The notes under the pieces were generated by a model that did not search any database, was not told the DNA's origin, and saw only the letters and a list, made by a program, of their open reading frames with translations. A DNA stretch of 64,000 nt from Streptococcus mitis (lineage in GTDB: Bacteria; Bacillota; Bacilli; Lactobacillales; Streptococcaceae), in contig NZ_LBMT01000001.1 of assembly GCF_002005545.1 (NCBI RefSeq), positions 188,579 to 252,578 on the forward strand, read 5' to 3'. A program made the translations under genes and the position numbers. Positions 46,859-56,347 of this stretch are shown one piece after another; the first letter of the stretch is position 1; each line of letters begins with the position of its first letter.

Positions 46859-47950
46859 ATGAGTGAGATCAAAATTATTAACGCCAAAAAAATCTACCAC
46901 GATGTCCCTGTTATTGAGAATTTGAACATTACAATTCCAAAAGGAAGTCTCTTTACCCTTCTTGGGCCTTCAGGTTGTGGGAAAACGACTCTTCTTCGTA
47001 TGATTGCAGGTTTCAACAGTATCGAAGGCGGAGAATTTTACTTTGATGATACAAAAATCAATAATATGGAACCCAGCAAACGCAATATCGGCATGGTTTT
47101 CCAAAACTACGCTATTTTCCCACATTTGACTGTTCGAGATAATGTTGCTTTTGGTCTCAAGCAAAAGAAAGTTCCAAAAGAAGAATTGGTCCAACAGACC
47201 AACAAGTATCTTGAACTCATGCAAATTGCTCAATATGCGGATCGAAAGCCCGATAAACTTAGTGGTGGACAACAACAACGTGTCGCCTTGGCACGCGCCT
47301 TAGCTGTTAATCCAAGTGTTCTCCTCATGGACGAGCCACTCAGTAACCTAGATGCCAAACTTCGCTTGGATATGCGTCAAGCCATTCGAGAAATCCAACA
47401 CGAAGTGGGAATTACAACCGTTTATGTGACCCACGACCAAGAAGAAGCTATGGCTATTTCAGACCAAATTGCTGTTATGAAAGATGGGGTCATTCAACAA
47501 ATCGGTCGACCAAAAGAACTCTATCATAAACCAGCTAATGAGTTTGTAGCAACCTTTATCGGACGCACAAATATTATCCCTGCCACTCTTGAAAAACGGA
47601 GCGATGGCGCTTATATCGTCTTTTCAGATGGCTATGCCCTTCGAATGCCAGCTCTTGATCAGGCTGAAGCACAAGCTATTCATGTAAGTATTCGTCCTGA
47701 AGAGTTTATCAAAGATGAATCTGGAGATATTGAAGGAACTATTAGCGATAGCGTCTATCTTGGACTAAATACGGAGTATTTCATTGAGACAGGTTTTGCC
47801 TCAAAAATTCAAGTTAGCGAAGAATCAACTTTTGAAGAAGATCTACAAAAAGGCGATCGTATTCGTCTACGAATCAATACTCAAAAATTAAACGTCTTTT
47901 CTGCAGATGGTTCCCAAAACCTGATAAAAGGAGTCAACCATGGAACGTAA
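46859..47950 (+). CDS. ABC transporter ATP-binding protein, FbpC/PotA/AfuC type
   Basis: The 363-residue ATPase has Walker A GPSGCGKT at 36-43, [33 protein letters not shown] and a C-terminal TOBE domain (about 280-355) typical of the CUT1/Fe/spermidine group. Its end overlaps the permease start by 11 nt. Together with the two lipoproteins and the two-domain permease it forms a complete importer. Confidence 0.94.
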   Translation: MSEIKIINAKKIYHDVPVIENLNITIPKGSLFTLLGPSGCGKTTLLRMIAGFNSIEGGEFYFDDTKINNMEPSKRNIGMVFQNYAIFPHLTVRDNVAFGLKQKKVPKEELVQQTNKYLELMQIAQYADRKPDKLSGGQQQRVALARALAVNPSVLLMDEPLSNLDAKLRLDMRQAIREIQHEVGITTVYVTHDQEEAMAISDQIAVMKDGVIQQIGRPKELYHKPANEFVATFIGRTNIIPATLEKRSDGAYIVFSDGYALRMPALDQAEAQAIHVSIRPEEFIKDESGDIEGTISDSVYLGLNTEYFIETGFASKIQVSEESTFEEDLQKGDRIRLRINTQKLNVFSADGSQNLIKGVNHGT

Positions 47951-49598
47951 AAAACTAAATATTTGGACAGCCTCCTCTTTCTTCATCTTTCTTACCTATC
48001 TTGTCTTTCTCGTTTATCCTATCGTTACCGTGCTCAAGCAAGCACTCATACATGAAGGACAATTCTCACTAGCTAATTTTGTCACTTTCTTTAGTAAAGC
48101 CTACTACTCTGAGACACTTGTCAACAGTTTCAAGGTTTCCATTACCGCTACTGTCACTTCCTTAGTCGTAGGAACCTTATTAGCTTATCTCTTTTCCATG
48201 TATGACTTCAAGGGAAAGAAATTTTTACAAATATTGATTATCATTGCTTCTATGTCAGCTCCGTTCGTGGGAGCCTACTCCTGGATTCTCTTGCTGGGAC
48301 GAAATGGGGTCATCACAAAATTCATGACAAATGCTCTTCATCTTCCAGCTATTGATATTTATGGATTCAAAGGAATTGTACTTGTCTTTACACTGCAACT
48401 ATTCCCACTGGTATTTCTATACGTTGCTGGGACAATGAAAAGTATTGACAATTCTCTACTTGAAGCAGCTGAAAGTATGGGGTCCTTCGGATTTAAGCGT
48501 ATCGTAACGGTTGTTTTACCTCTCCTAGTTCCAACCTTACTAGCTGCTGCCCTACTTGTATTTATGAGAGCATTCTCAGACTTTGGAACGCCTATGTTGA
48601 TTGGTGAAGGATATCGGACTTTCCCCGTCTTGATTTATACCCAATTCATTAGCGAGGTTGGAGGAAATTCTGCTTTTGCATCTGCTTTAGCAATTATGGC
48701 GATTATCATTGCCTTGGCAATCTTCCTTATCCAAAAATACATTTCAAACCGCTACAGTTTCAGCATGAATTCGCTCCATCCAATTGAGCCTAAAAAAACT
48801 ACAAAAGGAAAAATGGTTGCCATTTATGCAACAGTCTACGGAATTATCTTGTTCTCTGTTCTACCTCAAGTCTACTTGATTTATACTTCTTTCCTAAAAA
48901 CATCAGGTATGGTATTTGTCAAAGGCTATTCTCTAAACAGTTACAAGGTAGCTTTCAATCGTATGGGATCTGCTATTTTCAATACCATTCGTATCCCTTT
49001 GATTGCCTTAGTTCTAGTTGTCCTATTCGCAACATTTATCTCCTACCTAGCCGTTAGAAAACGGAATTTGTTTACAAACTTGATTGACAGCCTCAGTATG
49101 GTCCCTTATATTGTACCAGGAACCGTTCTAGGGATTGCCTTCATTTCTTCCTTCAATACCGGTCTATTTGGAAGTGGATTTCTTATGATTACAGGGACAG
49201 CTTTCATCTTAATTATGTCCCTATCTGTCAGAAGATTGCCGTATACTATTCGCTCATCTGTTGCTAGCTTGCAACAAATAGCACCAAGTATTGAAGAAGC
49301 TGCTGAAAGCTTAGGAAGTAGCCGTCTCAATACCTTTGCCAAGATTACAACTCCAATGATGCTATCTGGTATTATTTCTGGAGCCATCCTATCTTGGGTC
49401 ACAATGATTTCAGAACTCTCTACTTCTATCCTCCTCTACAATGTCAAAACAAGAACAATGACTGTAGCCATTTATACAGAGGTTCTCAGAGGAAATTACG
49501 GTGTTGCGGCAGCCTTGTCAACTATCCTAACTGTTCTAACAGTAGGTTCCTTGCTCTTGTTTATGAAAATATCTAAAAGCAATAGCATTACACTTTAG
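47940..49598 (+). CDS. ABC transporter permease, fused two-domain (FbpB/AfuB type)
   Basis: The 552-residue protein has 12 predicted helices in two homologous halves, each with an EAA loop: EAAESMGSFGFKRIV (about 177-191) and EEAAESLGSSRLNTFAK (about 455-471). A fused pair is typical for FbpB/ThiP/AfuB-type permeases, so no second permease is needed. It ends the operon; a terminator follows at 49611-49641. Confidence 0.93.
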   Translation: MERKKLNIWTASSFFIFLTYLVFLVYPIVTVLKQALIHEGQFSLANFVTFFSKAYYSETLVNSFKVSITATVTSLVVGTLLAYLFSMYDFKGKKFLQILIIIASMSAPFVGAYSWILLLGRNGVITKFMTNALHLPAIDIYGFKGIVLVFTLQLFPLVFLYVAGTMKSIDNSLLEAAESMGSFGFKRIVTVVLPLLVPTLLAAALLVFMRAFSDFGTPMLIGEGYRTFPVLIYTQFISEVGGNSAFASALAIMAIIIALAIFLIQKYISNRYSFSMNSLHPIEPKKTTKGKMVAIYATVYGIILFSVLPQVYLIYTSFLKTSGMVFVKGYSLNSYKVAFNRMGSAIFNTIRIPLIALVLVVLFATFISYLAVRKRNLFTNLIDSLSMVPYIVPGTVLGIAFISSFNTGLFGSGFLMITGTAFILIMSLSVRRLPYTIRSSVASLQQIAPSIEEAAESLGSSRLNTFAKITTPMMLSGIISGAILSWVTMISELSTSILLYNVKTRTMTVAIYTEVLRGNYGVAAALSTILTVLTVGSLLLFMKISKSNSITL

Positions 49599-49610
49599 TT
49601 TTCCCCATCA

Positions 49611-49641
49611 AAAACAGCCGAAAGAATTCTCGGCTGTTTTT
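49611..49641 (+). terminator. Terminator of the lipoprotein-ABC transporter operon
   Basis: AAAACAGCCG pairs with CGGCTGTTTT around a 10-nt loop, followed by TTC and more T. Good on the plus strand and acceptable on the minus strand for the convergent gene. Confidence 0.9.
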
Positions 49642-49697
49642 TCTTATCTTGATATTCTTATCAAATTCCTAGCTCATGGCAAGCAAGTCTAGACTGA

Positions 49698-50390
49698 TTA
49701 AATAGAGACTTCCTCCATCTTCTCACGTCCTAGTTCTCGGTAACTACGATCGCCGACGACTTCAACGCTAAACTGGCCGTCCTCATATTCAAGGATTGTC
49801 ACGCTACCATTATCGAGACCATGCGGATGCATACCATTAATCAGATAAACAATGGTTCCAATGGTCATTCCATGGCTGACAACGAGAGCGTTGCCCCCAC
49901 CTTGTTCTTCCATTTCTTTGGCAATCGCTTCAAAACCTTCTTTGATGCGGCCACTGAGTTTTTCCCATCCTTCAGCCCAACCAGCTGTATCGACCTCTAC
50001 CAAACCCTCAGCCAGTTCAGCATAAGACAATTGGTGAACGTGGTCCACATTAAAGATACGAGGAATAATACCCATGAAAAGATCACCGTCGTAGGCTCCG
50101 TCAAAGCTACCAAAACACCATTCTCTGATACGCTTGTCCATGCGATAAGGGATTTTTCCCTGCAAGCCAAGTTCATCAAGGATAATTCCCATTGTCTGAA
50201 TGGTGCGACCAGAATCACTCGAATAAGCACGCTCAAACTGTAGACCAGATTCGCACAAACCGATCCCTAATTCTTGAATCCCTCGTTCACCTTCAGTTGT
50301 TAAAGGAGTATCGCTCCAACCTTGCGCGCGACCAATCGTGTTAAACATGGTCTTACCATGACGTACCAAATACAATCGTACTTTTACCAT
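49698..50390 (-). CDS. Histidine phosphatase / phosphoglycerate mutase-like protein
   Basis: Started at MVKVRLYLVRHG, the protein has 230 residues; an upstream in-frame ATG at 50447 would be inside the csRNA terminator region. The RHG motif (H10) with R9, and the later VSHGMTIG (about 190) with the second His, define the histidine phosphatase fold. Most streptococcal members are phosphatases of unknown substrate and not glycolytic mutases. A csRNA gene lies directly upstream on the same strand. Confidence 0.9.
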   Translation of the reverse strand: MVKVRLYLVRHGKTMFNTIGRAQGWSDTPLTTEGERGIQELGIGLCESGLQFERAYSSDSGRTIQTMGIILDELGLQGKIPYRMDKRIREWCFGSFDGAYDGDLFMGIIPRIFNVDHVHQLSYAELAEGLVEVDTAGWAEGWEKLSGRIKEGFEAIAKEMEEQGGGNALVVSHGMTIGTIVYLINGMHPHGLDNGSVTILEYEDGQFSVEVVGDRSYRELGREKMEEVSI

Positions 50391-50432
50391 TTTCCGTCCT
50401 CCGTTTGTTTCTATTATATCATGGATGATAAA

Positions 50433-50579
50433 ACAAAAGCCACCCATACAGGCGACTTTTGCAGGAGATTATTATGAAAAAGTTTAGGAGTTCATTAAAT
50501 AAAGATATTAGATGAAAATCAAATTCAAACTAAATCAGTGTTATCTGTTTCAAATAATATTAGGAGGTCTTTATTTAAT
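50433..50579 (-). ncRNA. cia-dependent small RNA (csRNA family), long copy 4
   Basis: The best CiaR box in the window, TTTAAG-N5-TTTAAG (50618-50602, minus strand), is followed after 10 bp by TATACT (50591-50586). The transcript of about 147 nt keeps the AUUAAAUAAAG stem and ACCUCCUAAU segment, but about 50 extra nt are inserted between the two stem arms. ACUCCUAAAC and AAUCUCCU stretches and the terminator (AAAGTCGCC with GGTGGCTTT, then TTGTTTT) follow. Reported csRNAs range up to about 150 nt, so the long form is plausible. Confidence 0.88.
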
Positions 50580-50601
50580 GACTATAGTATACACACCTAA
50601 C

Positions 50602-50618
50602 CTTAAATAGAACTTAAA
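50602..50618 (-). promoter_or_regulatory. CiaR box of csRNA copy 4
   Basis: TTTAAG, 5 bp (TTCTA), TTTAAG on the minus strand, ending 4 bp before the stop codon of the choline-binding protein gene. Confidence 0.92.
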
Positions 50619-50621
50619 AAA

Positions 50622-52154
50622 TTATACCCATTCACCTTTTTCATTTACTTTATAGCCGTTAATGGTCATATTTTTTGCCAATTTCCCATCAGCTAACAAG
50701 TAATACCACTTATCCCCATCCTTAATCCATTGGTTACGAGCGTACTTACCATCTTGGTTCAGATAATACCAACTATCATACTGAGAATCAAATACCCACT
50801 CACTCTTAACCATGTAACCGCCACGTTTTAGGTAGTATTCGCCCTGCCAAGCTTTCTCCACATAACTACCAGTTGAATCTACATAAAACCAGCTCTTATA
50901 ATCTTCATCATAAATCCATTCGCTTGCAGCCATTGAAGCATCTGCTTTTAGATAATAACGGCCTACCCAACGATTTCTTACAAGATTGCCAGAGAGGTCA
51001 TTGTAGTACCATTTCCCAGACTCTTTAAACCACTTACTTGCTTGATGATCTTTCTTAGTCTCTCCATTAGAGGTAACGGTAGATTGAGTTGAAGTTGAAA
51101 CTGAGGATGAAGTTCCAGTAGAAACTGCTTGAATAGCCTCTTCTTTTGTCACCTTAGGCTTAGCTTTGCCTTGGTAAACATCTTCGATACGCTTAGTAAA
51201 GACAGATAACTCTTCAGGGGATAGCATTCGACTATTTTTGTAATTACCATCCTCATGTATATCCGCTTCTGTTTTGATCTTTTTAACAGCTTCTTCTACT
51301 ATGTCATCAATCTTACTAAACATAGAAACTTTATCTGCTTTCGAAAGTGAATCATCATTACTAATGGCCGTCTTCTCCATAAAGGCAACAGCATTAATTT
51401 CTCGGATATTCTTTTCTTTAGGTACTGTAGAAATCGGATAATGACTGTTAGATAAAAATAGAGAAACTTTCTTAATATAAGTGTTTATATCATCTTTATT
51501 ATTATCTAATGATAAATACTTATCACTATCAACATTGAAACCAGATTGATGAAAACCAGGTGCATAGTAGCTTGAAACGCTAGCTAACATTTCTTTTTTC
51601 TCTAATTCTGTATAATGCAAATCATTATTTACTTGAGAAATTACAAGATTCATTTTCTTTAATATAGCAAGTTTAGCAACACCATACTTTATTCTATAAT
51701 CAAAAAAATTACCTTTTTCTCCATCACCATTAATGTAGCTTAATTGCGATTTTTTAAAATCTGATAAAATCTTTGATAACTCTTTCAAAGGCGTATTAAT
51801 TTCTAAACTATACTTTCTTATGTTCTCTAACTGTCCCACGGAATCTTTTAACATATTATCAAGTTCTTCTACCAATTTATCTCTGATAGAGCTTACATCG
51901 CTTTTGGAAATAAAAACTTTATCCCATTCTCCTTTGTCAATCTGTTCAAAGAGACGATGTTTTACTTTCTCTTTAAAATTTTGTAAATCATTTTTCGTTT
52001 CCTCAATCATTTTATTAATCTCTTCTGGACTCACACTAGTGGTAGTTTCATGGCTTTCTTCCTGTGCATAAACTACTTGACTAGCAAAAGTTGGGACTAG
52101 TAAAGTCGACAGTCCTAAAGCTACTAAAGCATGTTTCATTTCTTTTTTCATCAT
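50622..52154 (-). CDS. Choline-binding surface protein with a helical N-terminal domain
   Basis: The 510-residue protein has a signal peptide (about 1-31, ending VYAQE), a long helical region rich in Lys/Glu (about 40-335), a Ser/Thr linker (about 345-370) and five or six C-terminal choline-binding repeats (about 375-510, KWYYNDLSG to NEKGEWV). The repeats tether it to choline on teichoic acid. The helical domain shows no enzymatic motif I recognise; an adhesin or immune-protein-binding role as in CbpA/PspA is possible but not shown. It starts 14 nt after the PFL gene with its own AGGAG, and no promoter is visible, so it is probably read from the ACT-PFL operon. Confidence 0.85.
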   Translation of the reverse strand: MMKKEMKHALVALGLSTLLVPTFASQVVYAQEESHETTTSVSPEEINKMIEETKNDLQNFKEKVKHRLFEQIDKGEWDKVFISKSDVSSIRDKLVEELDNMLKDSVGQLENIRKYSLEINTPLKELSKILSDFKKSQLSYINGDGEKGNFFDYRIKYGVAKLAILKKMNLVISQVNNDLHYTELEKKEMLASVSSYYAPGFHQSGFNVDSDKYLSLDNNKDDINTYIKKVSLFLSNSHYPISTVPKEKNIREINAVAFMEKTAISNDDSLSKADKVSMFSKIDDIVEEAVKKIKTEADIHEDGNYKNSRMLSPEELSVFTKRIEDVYQGKAKPKVTKEEAIQAVSTGTSSSVSTSTQSTVTSNGETKKDHQASKWFKESGKWYYNDLSGNLVRNRWVGRYYLKADASMAASEWIYDEDYKSWFYVDSTGSYVEKAWQGEYYLKRGGYMVKSEWVFDSQYDSWYYLNQDGKYARNQWIKDGDKWYYLLADGKLAKNMTINGYKVNEKGEWV

Positions 52155-52168
52155 TTTCTCCTAATCTC

Positions 52169-53506
52169 TTAATTTTTAAAACTATGAATTGGTGCTGGGA
52201 TTTGTCCTCCACGAGAGATGAAATCAACAGACGAAGCTCCATTGACTTTCATAACAGGTGCAGTTCCTAATAGGCCTCCAAACTCAATCATATCGCCTTC
52301 TTTTCCTTTTGGAATGATACGAACAGCTGTTGTTTTCATGTTAATGACACCAATTGCAGCTTCATCTGCAATCATAGCCGCAATGGTTTCAGCAGGTGTA
52401 TCTTCTGGGATGGCAATCATATCTAAACCAACGGAACAGATAGCCGTCATAGCTTCTAGTTTTTCCAAATTAAGAGAGCCATTTTGCACTGCAGCAATCA
52501 TCCCCTCATCCTCTGAAACAGGGATAAAGGCACCAGACAAACCACCAACTTGATTGCAGGCCATCACTCCGCCCTTCTTAACTTGGTCGTTCAAGAGAGC
52601 CAAGGCAGCCGTCGTTCCATGCGTTCCAACTGTTTCTAGTCCCATTTCTTCAAGGACACGTGCAACAGAATCTCCAACCGCAGGAGTTGGCGCCAAACTC
52701 AAGTCTACAATACCAAACTCCACACCCAGTCTCTCACTGGCCATTTGACCAACTAATTGACCGATACGAGTGATTTTAAAGGCAGTTTTCTTAACTGTTT
52801 CGGCTACTACATCAAAGCTCTGTCCACGAACTTTTTCCAAGGCACGTTTTACCACACCAGGACCGGAAACTCCGACATTTATGATAACATCTGCCTCCCC
52901 AACACCATGGAAGGCACCCGCCATAAATGGATTGTCCTCAACAGCATTAGCGAATACAACCAACTTGGCCGCTCCCATATCTGATAGATTAGCCGTTTCC
53001 TTGATAATACGTCCCATATCAGCGACAGCCGTCATATTGATACCAGACTTGGTTGAGCCGATATTGACTGACGAGCAGACCTTGTCCGTTTCAGCCAAAG
53101 CACGAGGAATAGTATTGATGAGAATCTCATCTCCCTTTTGGTACCCCTTTTGTACCAAGGCAGAGAAACCACCAATAAAATCCACACCGATTTCTTTCGC
53201 AGCCTTATCAAGCGCTTTTGCCAGAACCACGTAGTCCGTCGCATCTGTCGCTGCTCCAATTAGAGAAATAGGTGTCACCGATACACGCTTATTAACGATA
53301 GGAATTCCCAACTCAGCAGCAATTTCGTCACCAACAGCCACTAAATTAGCTGCCTTGGTCGTAATCTTTTGATAAATTTTCTCCGCAGCACGATTGATAT
53401 CCGGATCGACACAGTCCAAAAGGGAAATCCCCATGGTAATAGTTCTGATATCGAAGTTTTGCTCCTCAATCATGGAGATGGTTTCAGTAACTTGTCTAAT
53501 ATCCAT
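52169..53506 (-). CDS. PFL family protein UPF0210 (DUF711)
   Basis: The 445-residue protein is of the conserved UPF0210 group, with [16 protein letters not shown] and the Gly-rich [12 protein letters not shown] segment. The family resembles glycyl-radical enzymes in fold, but its biochemical role is unclear. It always pairs with a small ACT-domain gene, as here (9 nt upstream). No sign of damage. Confidence 0.93.
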   Translation of the reverse strand: MDIRQVTETISMIEEQNFDIRTITMGISLLDCVDPDINRAAEKIYQKITTKAANLVAVGDEIAAELGIPIVNKRVSVTPISLIGAATDATDYVVLAKALDKAAKEIGVDFIGGFSALVQKGYQKGDEILINTIPRALAETDKVCSSVNIGSTKSGINMTAVADMGRIIKETANLSDMGAAKLVVFANAVEDNPFMAGAFHGVGEADVIINVGVSGPGVVKRALEKVRGQSFDVVAETVKKTAFKITRIGQLVGQMASERLGVEFGIVDLSLAPTPAVGDSVARVLEEMGLETVGTHGTTAALALLNDQVKKGGVMACNQVGGLSGAFIPVSEDEGMIAAVQNGSLNLEKLEAMTAICSVGLDMIAIPEDTPAETIAAMIADEAAIGVINMKTTAVRIIPKGKEGDMIEFGGLLGTAPVMKVNGASSVDFISRGGQIPAPIHSFKN

Positions 53507-53515
53507 GATAACCTC

Positions 53516-53782
53516 CTAGATATTATACATAGCTTCGAAAATCGCTGCACTCTGAATATTGATTTTCACATTCAAAGTTTGCCCAAAAGTTTCAAACTCA
53601 TTTCGCAGATAAGTAAAATCCTGCTTTTCATCACTAGAGACGACAGCCATCATCGTGAAATATTCATCCAAGACAGTTTGAGAGATATCATCAATATTCA
53701 AACCCAATTCTGCAATTTTACCAGAAACACCTGCAACAATTCCAGATTTATCTTTACCAACAACAGTTATAATCGCTTTCAT
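53516..53782 (-). CDS. ACT domain-containing protein (GcvR-like), 88 aa
   Basis: Started at MKAIITVVGKD (ATG at 53782), the protein is a single ACT domain with GIVAGVSGKIAELGLNIDDI, cited by its ends. ACT domains bind amino acids; with the PFL protein it may sense a small ligand. An upstream extension exists in frame but is not supported. Extended -10 promoter TGCTATACT lies at 53845-53853 on the minus strand. Confidence 0.92.
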   Translation of the reverse strand: MKAIITVVGKDKSGIVAGVSGKIAELGLNIDDISQTVLDEYFTMMAVVSSDEKQDFTYLRNEFETFGQTLNVKINIQSAAIFEAMYNI

Positions 53783-53844
53783 AAGCAAACTCCAATTCTT
53801 CTTAAAATAAGAAACCTGAACATTAAACAGGATTCTTTTCAAAT

Positions 53845-53853
53845 AGTATAGCA
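53845..53853 (-). promoter_or_regulatory. Promoter of the ACT-PFL operon (extended -10)
   Basis: TGCTATACT on the minus strand (53853-53845), about 60 nt before the ACT gene; -35 box weak. Confidence 0.6.
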
Positions 53854-53873
53854 TAATTCCAACTAAAATACTC

Positions 53874-53930
53874 AAAAACGCCTGCTTACGAAGTTGTTCT
53901 TAAGAAAAAAACAATTTCGTAAACAAGCGT
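53874..53930 (-). terminator. Terminator of the spc-alpha ribosomal operon
   Basis: Long arms 53878-53898 and 53910-53930 pair with few mismatches around an A-rich loop; on the minus strand TTTTTG follows. It is about 115 nt beyond rplQ, with other stem-loops between. Confidence 0.82.
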
Positions 53931-53939
53931 CTACTATCC

Positions 53940-54046
53940 CAACTTATGATGAGTGTTCCCGCTAGGACCGAAATCCTAGCGGTAGACCAGAGCTAGACTA
54001 AGAGCACAAGACTCCATCATCATAACACTCAACAAAATTGATGATT
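53940..54046 (-). other. Structured RNA segment between rplQ and the operon terminator
   Basis: Contains a perfect CCGCTAGGA/TCCTAGCGG hairpin (about 53959-53983) and outer arms GAGTGTT with AACACTC and TTATGATGA with TCATCATAA that compete with each other. Purpose is unknown; it could be a processing or stability element. Confidence 0.45.
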
Positions 54047-54433
54047 TTATACTAATTCGATGATCGCCATTGGCGCTGCATCACCACGACGTGGTTCAGT
54101 TTTAAGGATACGAGTGTATCCACCGTTACGTTCAGCATAACGAGGTGCGATTTCTGAGAACAATTTTTGAAGTGCTGTAGTAGAAGTGTACTTGTCAGTT
54201 GCTTCATCATAGTTTTCAGATGCGATTTCATTACGTACGAAAGCAGCTGCTTGACGACGTGCATGCAAATCACCACGTTTACCTAGAGTAATCATTTTTT
54301 CAACAGTTTTACGGATTTCTTTAGCACGAGCTTCAGTTGTCACGATTGATTCGTTGATCAAAAGGTCAGTTGTCAAATCGCGAAGCATTGCTTTACGTTG
54401 TGAGCTAGTGCGTCCTAGTTTACGGTAAGCCAT
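54047..54433 (-). CDS. rplQ: 50S ribosomal protein L17
   Basis: The 128-residue protein starts [20 protein letters not shown] and ends [16 protein letters not shown], both family signatures. L17 binds 23S rRNA near the exit tunnel. It is the last gene of the alpha operon, 11 nt after rpoA. Confidence 0.98.
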   Translation of the reverse strand: MAYRKLGRTSSQRKAMLRDLTTDLLINESIVTTEARAKEIRKTVEKMITLGKRGDLHARRQAAAFVRNEIASENYDEATDKYTSTTALQKLFSEIAPRYAERNGGYTRILKTEPRRGDAAPMAIIELV

Positions 54434-54444
54434 TTATTCCTCCT

Positions 54445-55380
54445 TTATTTATCTTTTAATCCAAGACCCAAATCAATGAGTTTGAGTTTCACTTCTTCCA
54501 AACTCTTGCGTCCAAGATTTCGTACTTTCATCATCTCTGCTTCAGATTTTTCTGTCAAATCATGCACAGTATTGATACCGGCACGTTTCAAACAGTTGTA
54601 TGAACGCACAGACAAGTCCAGTTCCTCAATCGTACGATCCAAAATACGATCGTCAGATTCAGTGTCAGCTTCTTTCATCACTTCAGTTGACTTAGCAATC
54701 TCAGTAAGATTTGTAAACAAATCAAGATGTTCTGTCAAAATACGTGCTGAAAGCCCTAAAGCATCTTCTGGAATAATTGTTCCATTTGTCAAGATTTCAA
54801 GGGTTAATTTGTCAAATCCATCATTGCTACCTACACGAGCAGGTTCCACTTGATAGTTGACTTTTGTAACTGGTGTATAAATAGAATCTACAGCAAGTGT
54901 TCCAACTGGTGCATTATCCTTTTTATTTTCATCAGCAGGTACATATCCACGACCACTGTTAACAGTCATAGTCGCTTTTAAAGAAGAACCTTCACCGATT
55001 GTAAAGAGATAATGATCTGGATTTACAATTTCAATATCGCTATCTGTCAAAATGTCACCAGCTGTTACTTCAGCAGGACCTTCAACATCCAGTTCGATGA
55101 TTTTTTCGTCTTCAACGTACGATTTCACTGCAATTCCTTTAATGTTCAGAATGATTTGCATCACGTCTTCACGAACACCTGGAACTGTGTCAAACTCATG
55201 TAACACACCATCAATATTGATAGATGTCACAGCTGCTCCTGGTAGAGAAGCTAGAAGTACACGACGAAGAGAGTTACCAAGAGTTGTACCGTAGCCACGT
55301 TCAAGTGGTTCGATTACAAACTTGCCATAATCTTTATTTTCATCAATTTTTGTTATATTTGGTTTTTCAAACTCGATCAT
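54445..55380 (-). CDS. rpoA: DNA-directed RNA polymerase subunit alpha
   Basis: The 311-residue protein has the N-terminal assembly domain ([17 protein letters not shown] near 26-42), a linker and the C-terminal DNA-contact domain with [13 protein letters not shown] (about 290-302). It forms the polymerase scaffold and contacts activators and UP elements. It lies between rpsK and rplQ as in other Firmicutes. Confidence 0.98.
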
Positions 55381-55422
55381 TTAGTTACTCCCTCTTAAAC
55401 GAAAAGCAGTGTAATGCGATGA

Positions 55423-55806
55423 TTATACACGGCGACGTTTTGGAGGACGAGCACCATTGTGTGGCACTGGAGTCACATCACGAATTGCTGTTACTTCAAG
55501 ACCAGCGGCAGCAAGCGCACGAATAGCTGACTCACGACCAGAACCTGGACCTTTTACAGTAACTTCAACTGATTTAAGACCGTGTTCTTGTGCAGATTTA
55601 GCAGCAGCTTCAGAAGCCATTTGAGCAGCGAATGGTGTAGATTTACGAGAACCTTTGAAACCAAGAGCACCAGCTGATGACCAAGCAATTGCATTACCAT
55701 GCACATCAGTAATCATAACAATAGTGTTATTAAATGTAGCGTGAATATGAGCAATACCAGATTCGATATTCTTTTTCACACGACGTTTACGTGTTGGTTT
55801 AGCCAA
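55423..55806 (-). CDS. rpsK: 30S ribosomal protein S11
   Basis: The 127-residue protein starts [17 protein letters not shown] and ends RPPKRRRV, with the NNTIVMITD and [13 protein letters not shown] motifs of uS11. It contacts 16S rRNA and the E-site region. Its neighbours rpsM (17 nt) and rpoA (42 nt) are the standard ones. Confidence 0.98.
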
Positions 55807-55823
55807 GACTTTTACCTCCTATA

Positions 55824-56189
55824 TTATTTTTTCTTACCAGCAATCGCAACAGCTTTACCTTTACGAGTGCGAGCGTTGTTTTTAGTGTTTTGTCCACGGA
55901 CAGGAAGTCCACGACGGTGACGGATACCACGGTATGAACCGATTTCCATCAAACGTTTGATGTTCAAGTTTACTTCACGACGAAGGTCACCTTCAACTTT
56001 GATTGCATCCACTTCACGACGGATAGCATCTTCTTGATCTGATGTAAGATCACGTACACGAACATCTTCTGAGATTCCAGCAGCAGCCAAAATTTTCTTA
56101 GATGTTGCAAGTCCGATACCATAAACATAAGTCAATGAGATTACTACGCGTTTGTCATTTGGAATGTCAACTCCAGCAATACGAGCCAT
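55824..56189 (-). CDS. rpsM: 30S ribosomal protein S13
   Basis: The 121-residue protein starts [19 protein letters not shown] and has the [11 protein letters not shown](N)[10 protein letters not shown] region of uS13 near its end. S13 contacts P-site tRNA and the 50S subunit. It follows rpmJ. Confidence 0.98.
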
Positions 56190-56206
56190 GTTTTCTCCTT
56201 TCTATC

Positions 56207-56323
56207 TTATCCTTGACGTTGTTTGTGTTTTGGATTTGCTGGGCAAATTACCATAACACGACCATTACGACGAATAACTTTACAGTATTCGCAAATTGGT
56301 TTGACCGATGGTCTTACTTTCAT
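56207..56323 (-). CDS. rpmJ: 50S ribosomal protein L36
   Basis: A 38-codon gene, [14 protein letters not shown]...KHKQRQG, with the zinc ligands C11, C14, C27 and H33, so it is the zinc-containing (C+) form. It sits between infA and rpsM as usual. It is too short for many ORF filters. Confidence 0.97.
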
Positions 56324-56347
56324 TTCTTATCCCTCCAAGTTTTTCGA

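Noticed and set aside
44598..49598. Annotation of the lipoprotein-ABC operon as iron transport
   Set aside because: The common label rests on FbpA similarity, but the iron-binding tyrosine pair is not seen and the neighbour is a YesMN-type system; I left the substrate open.
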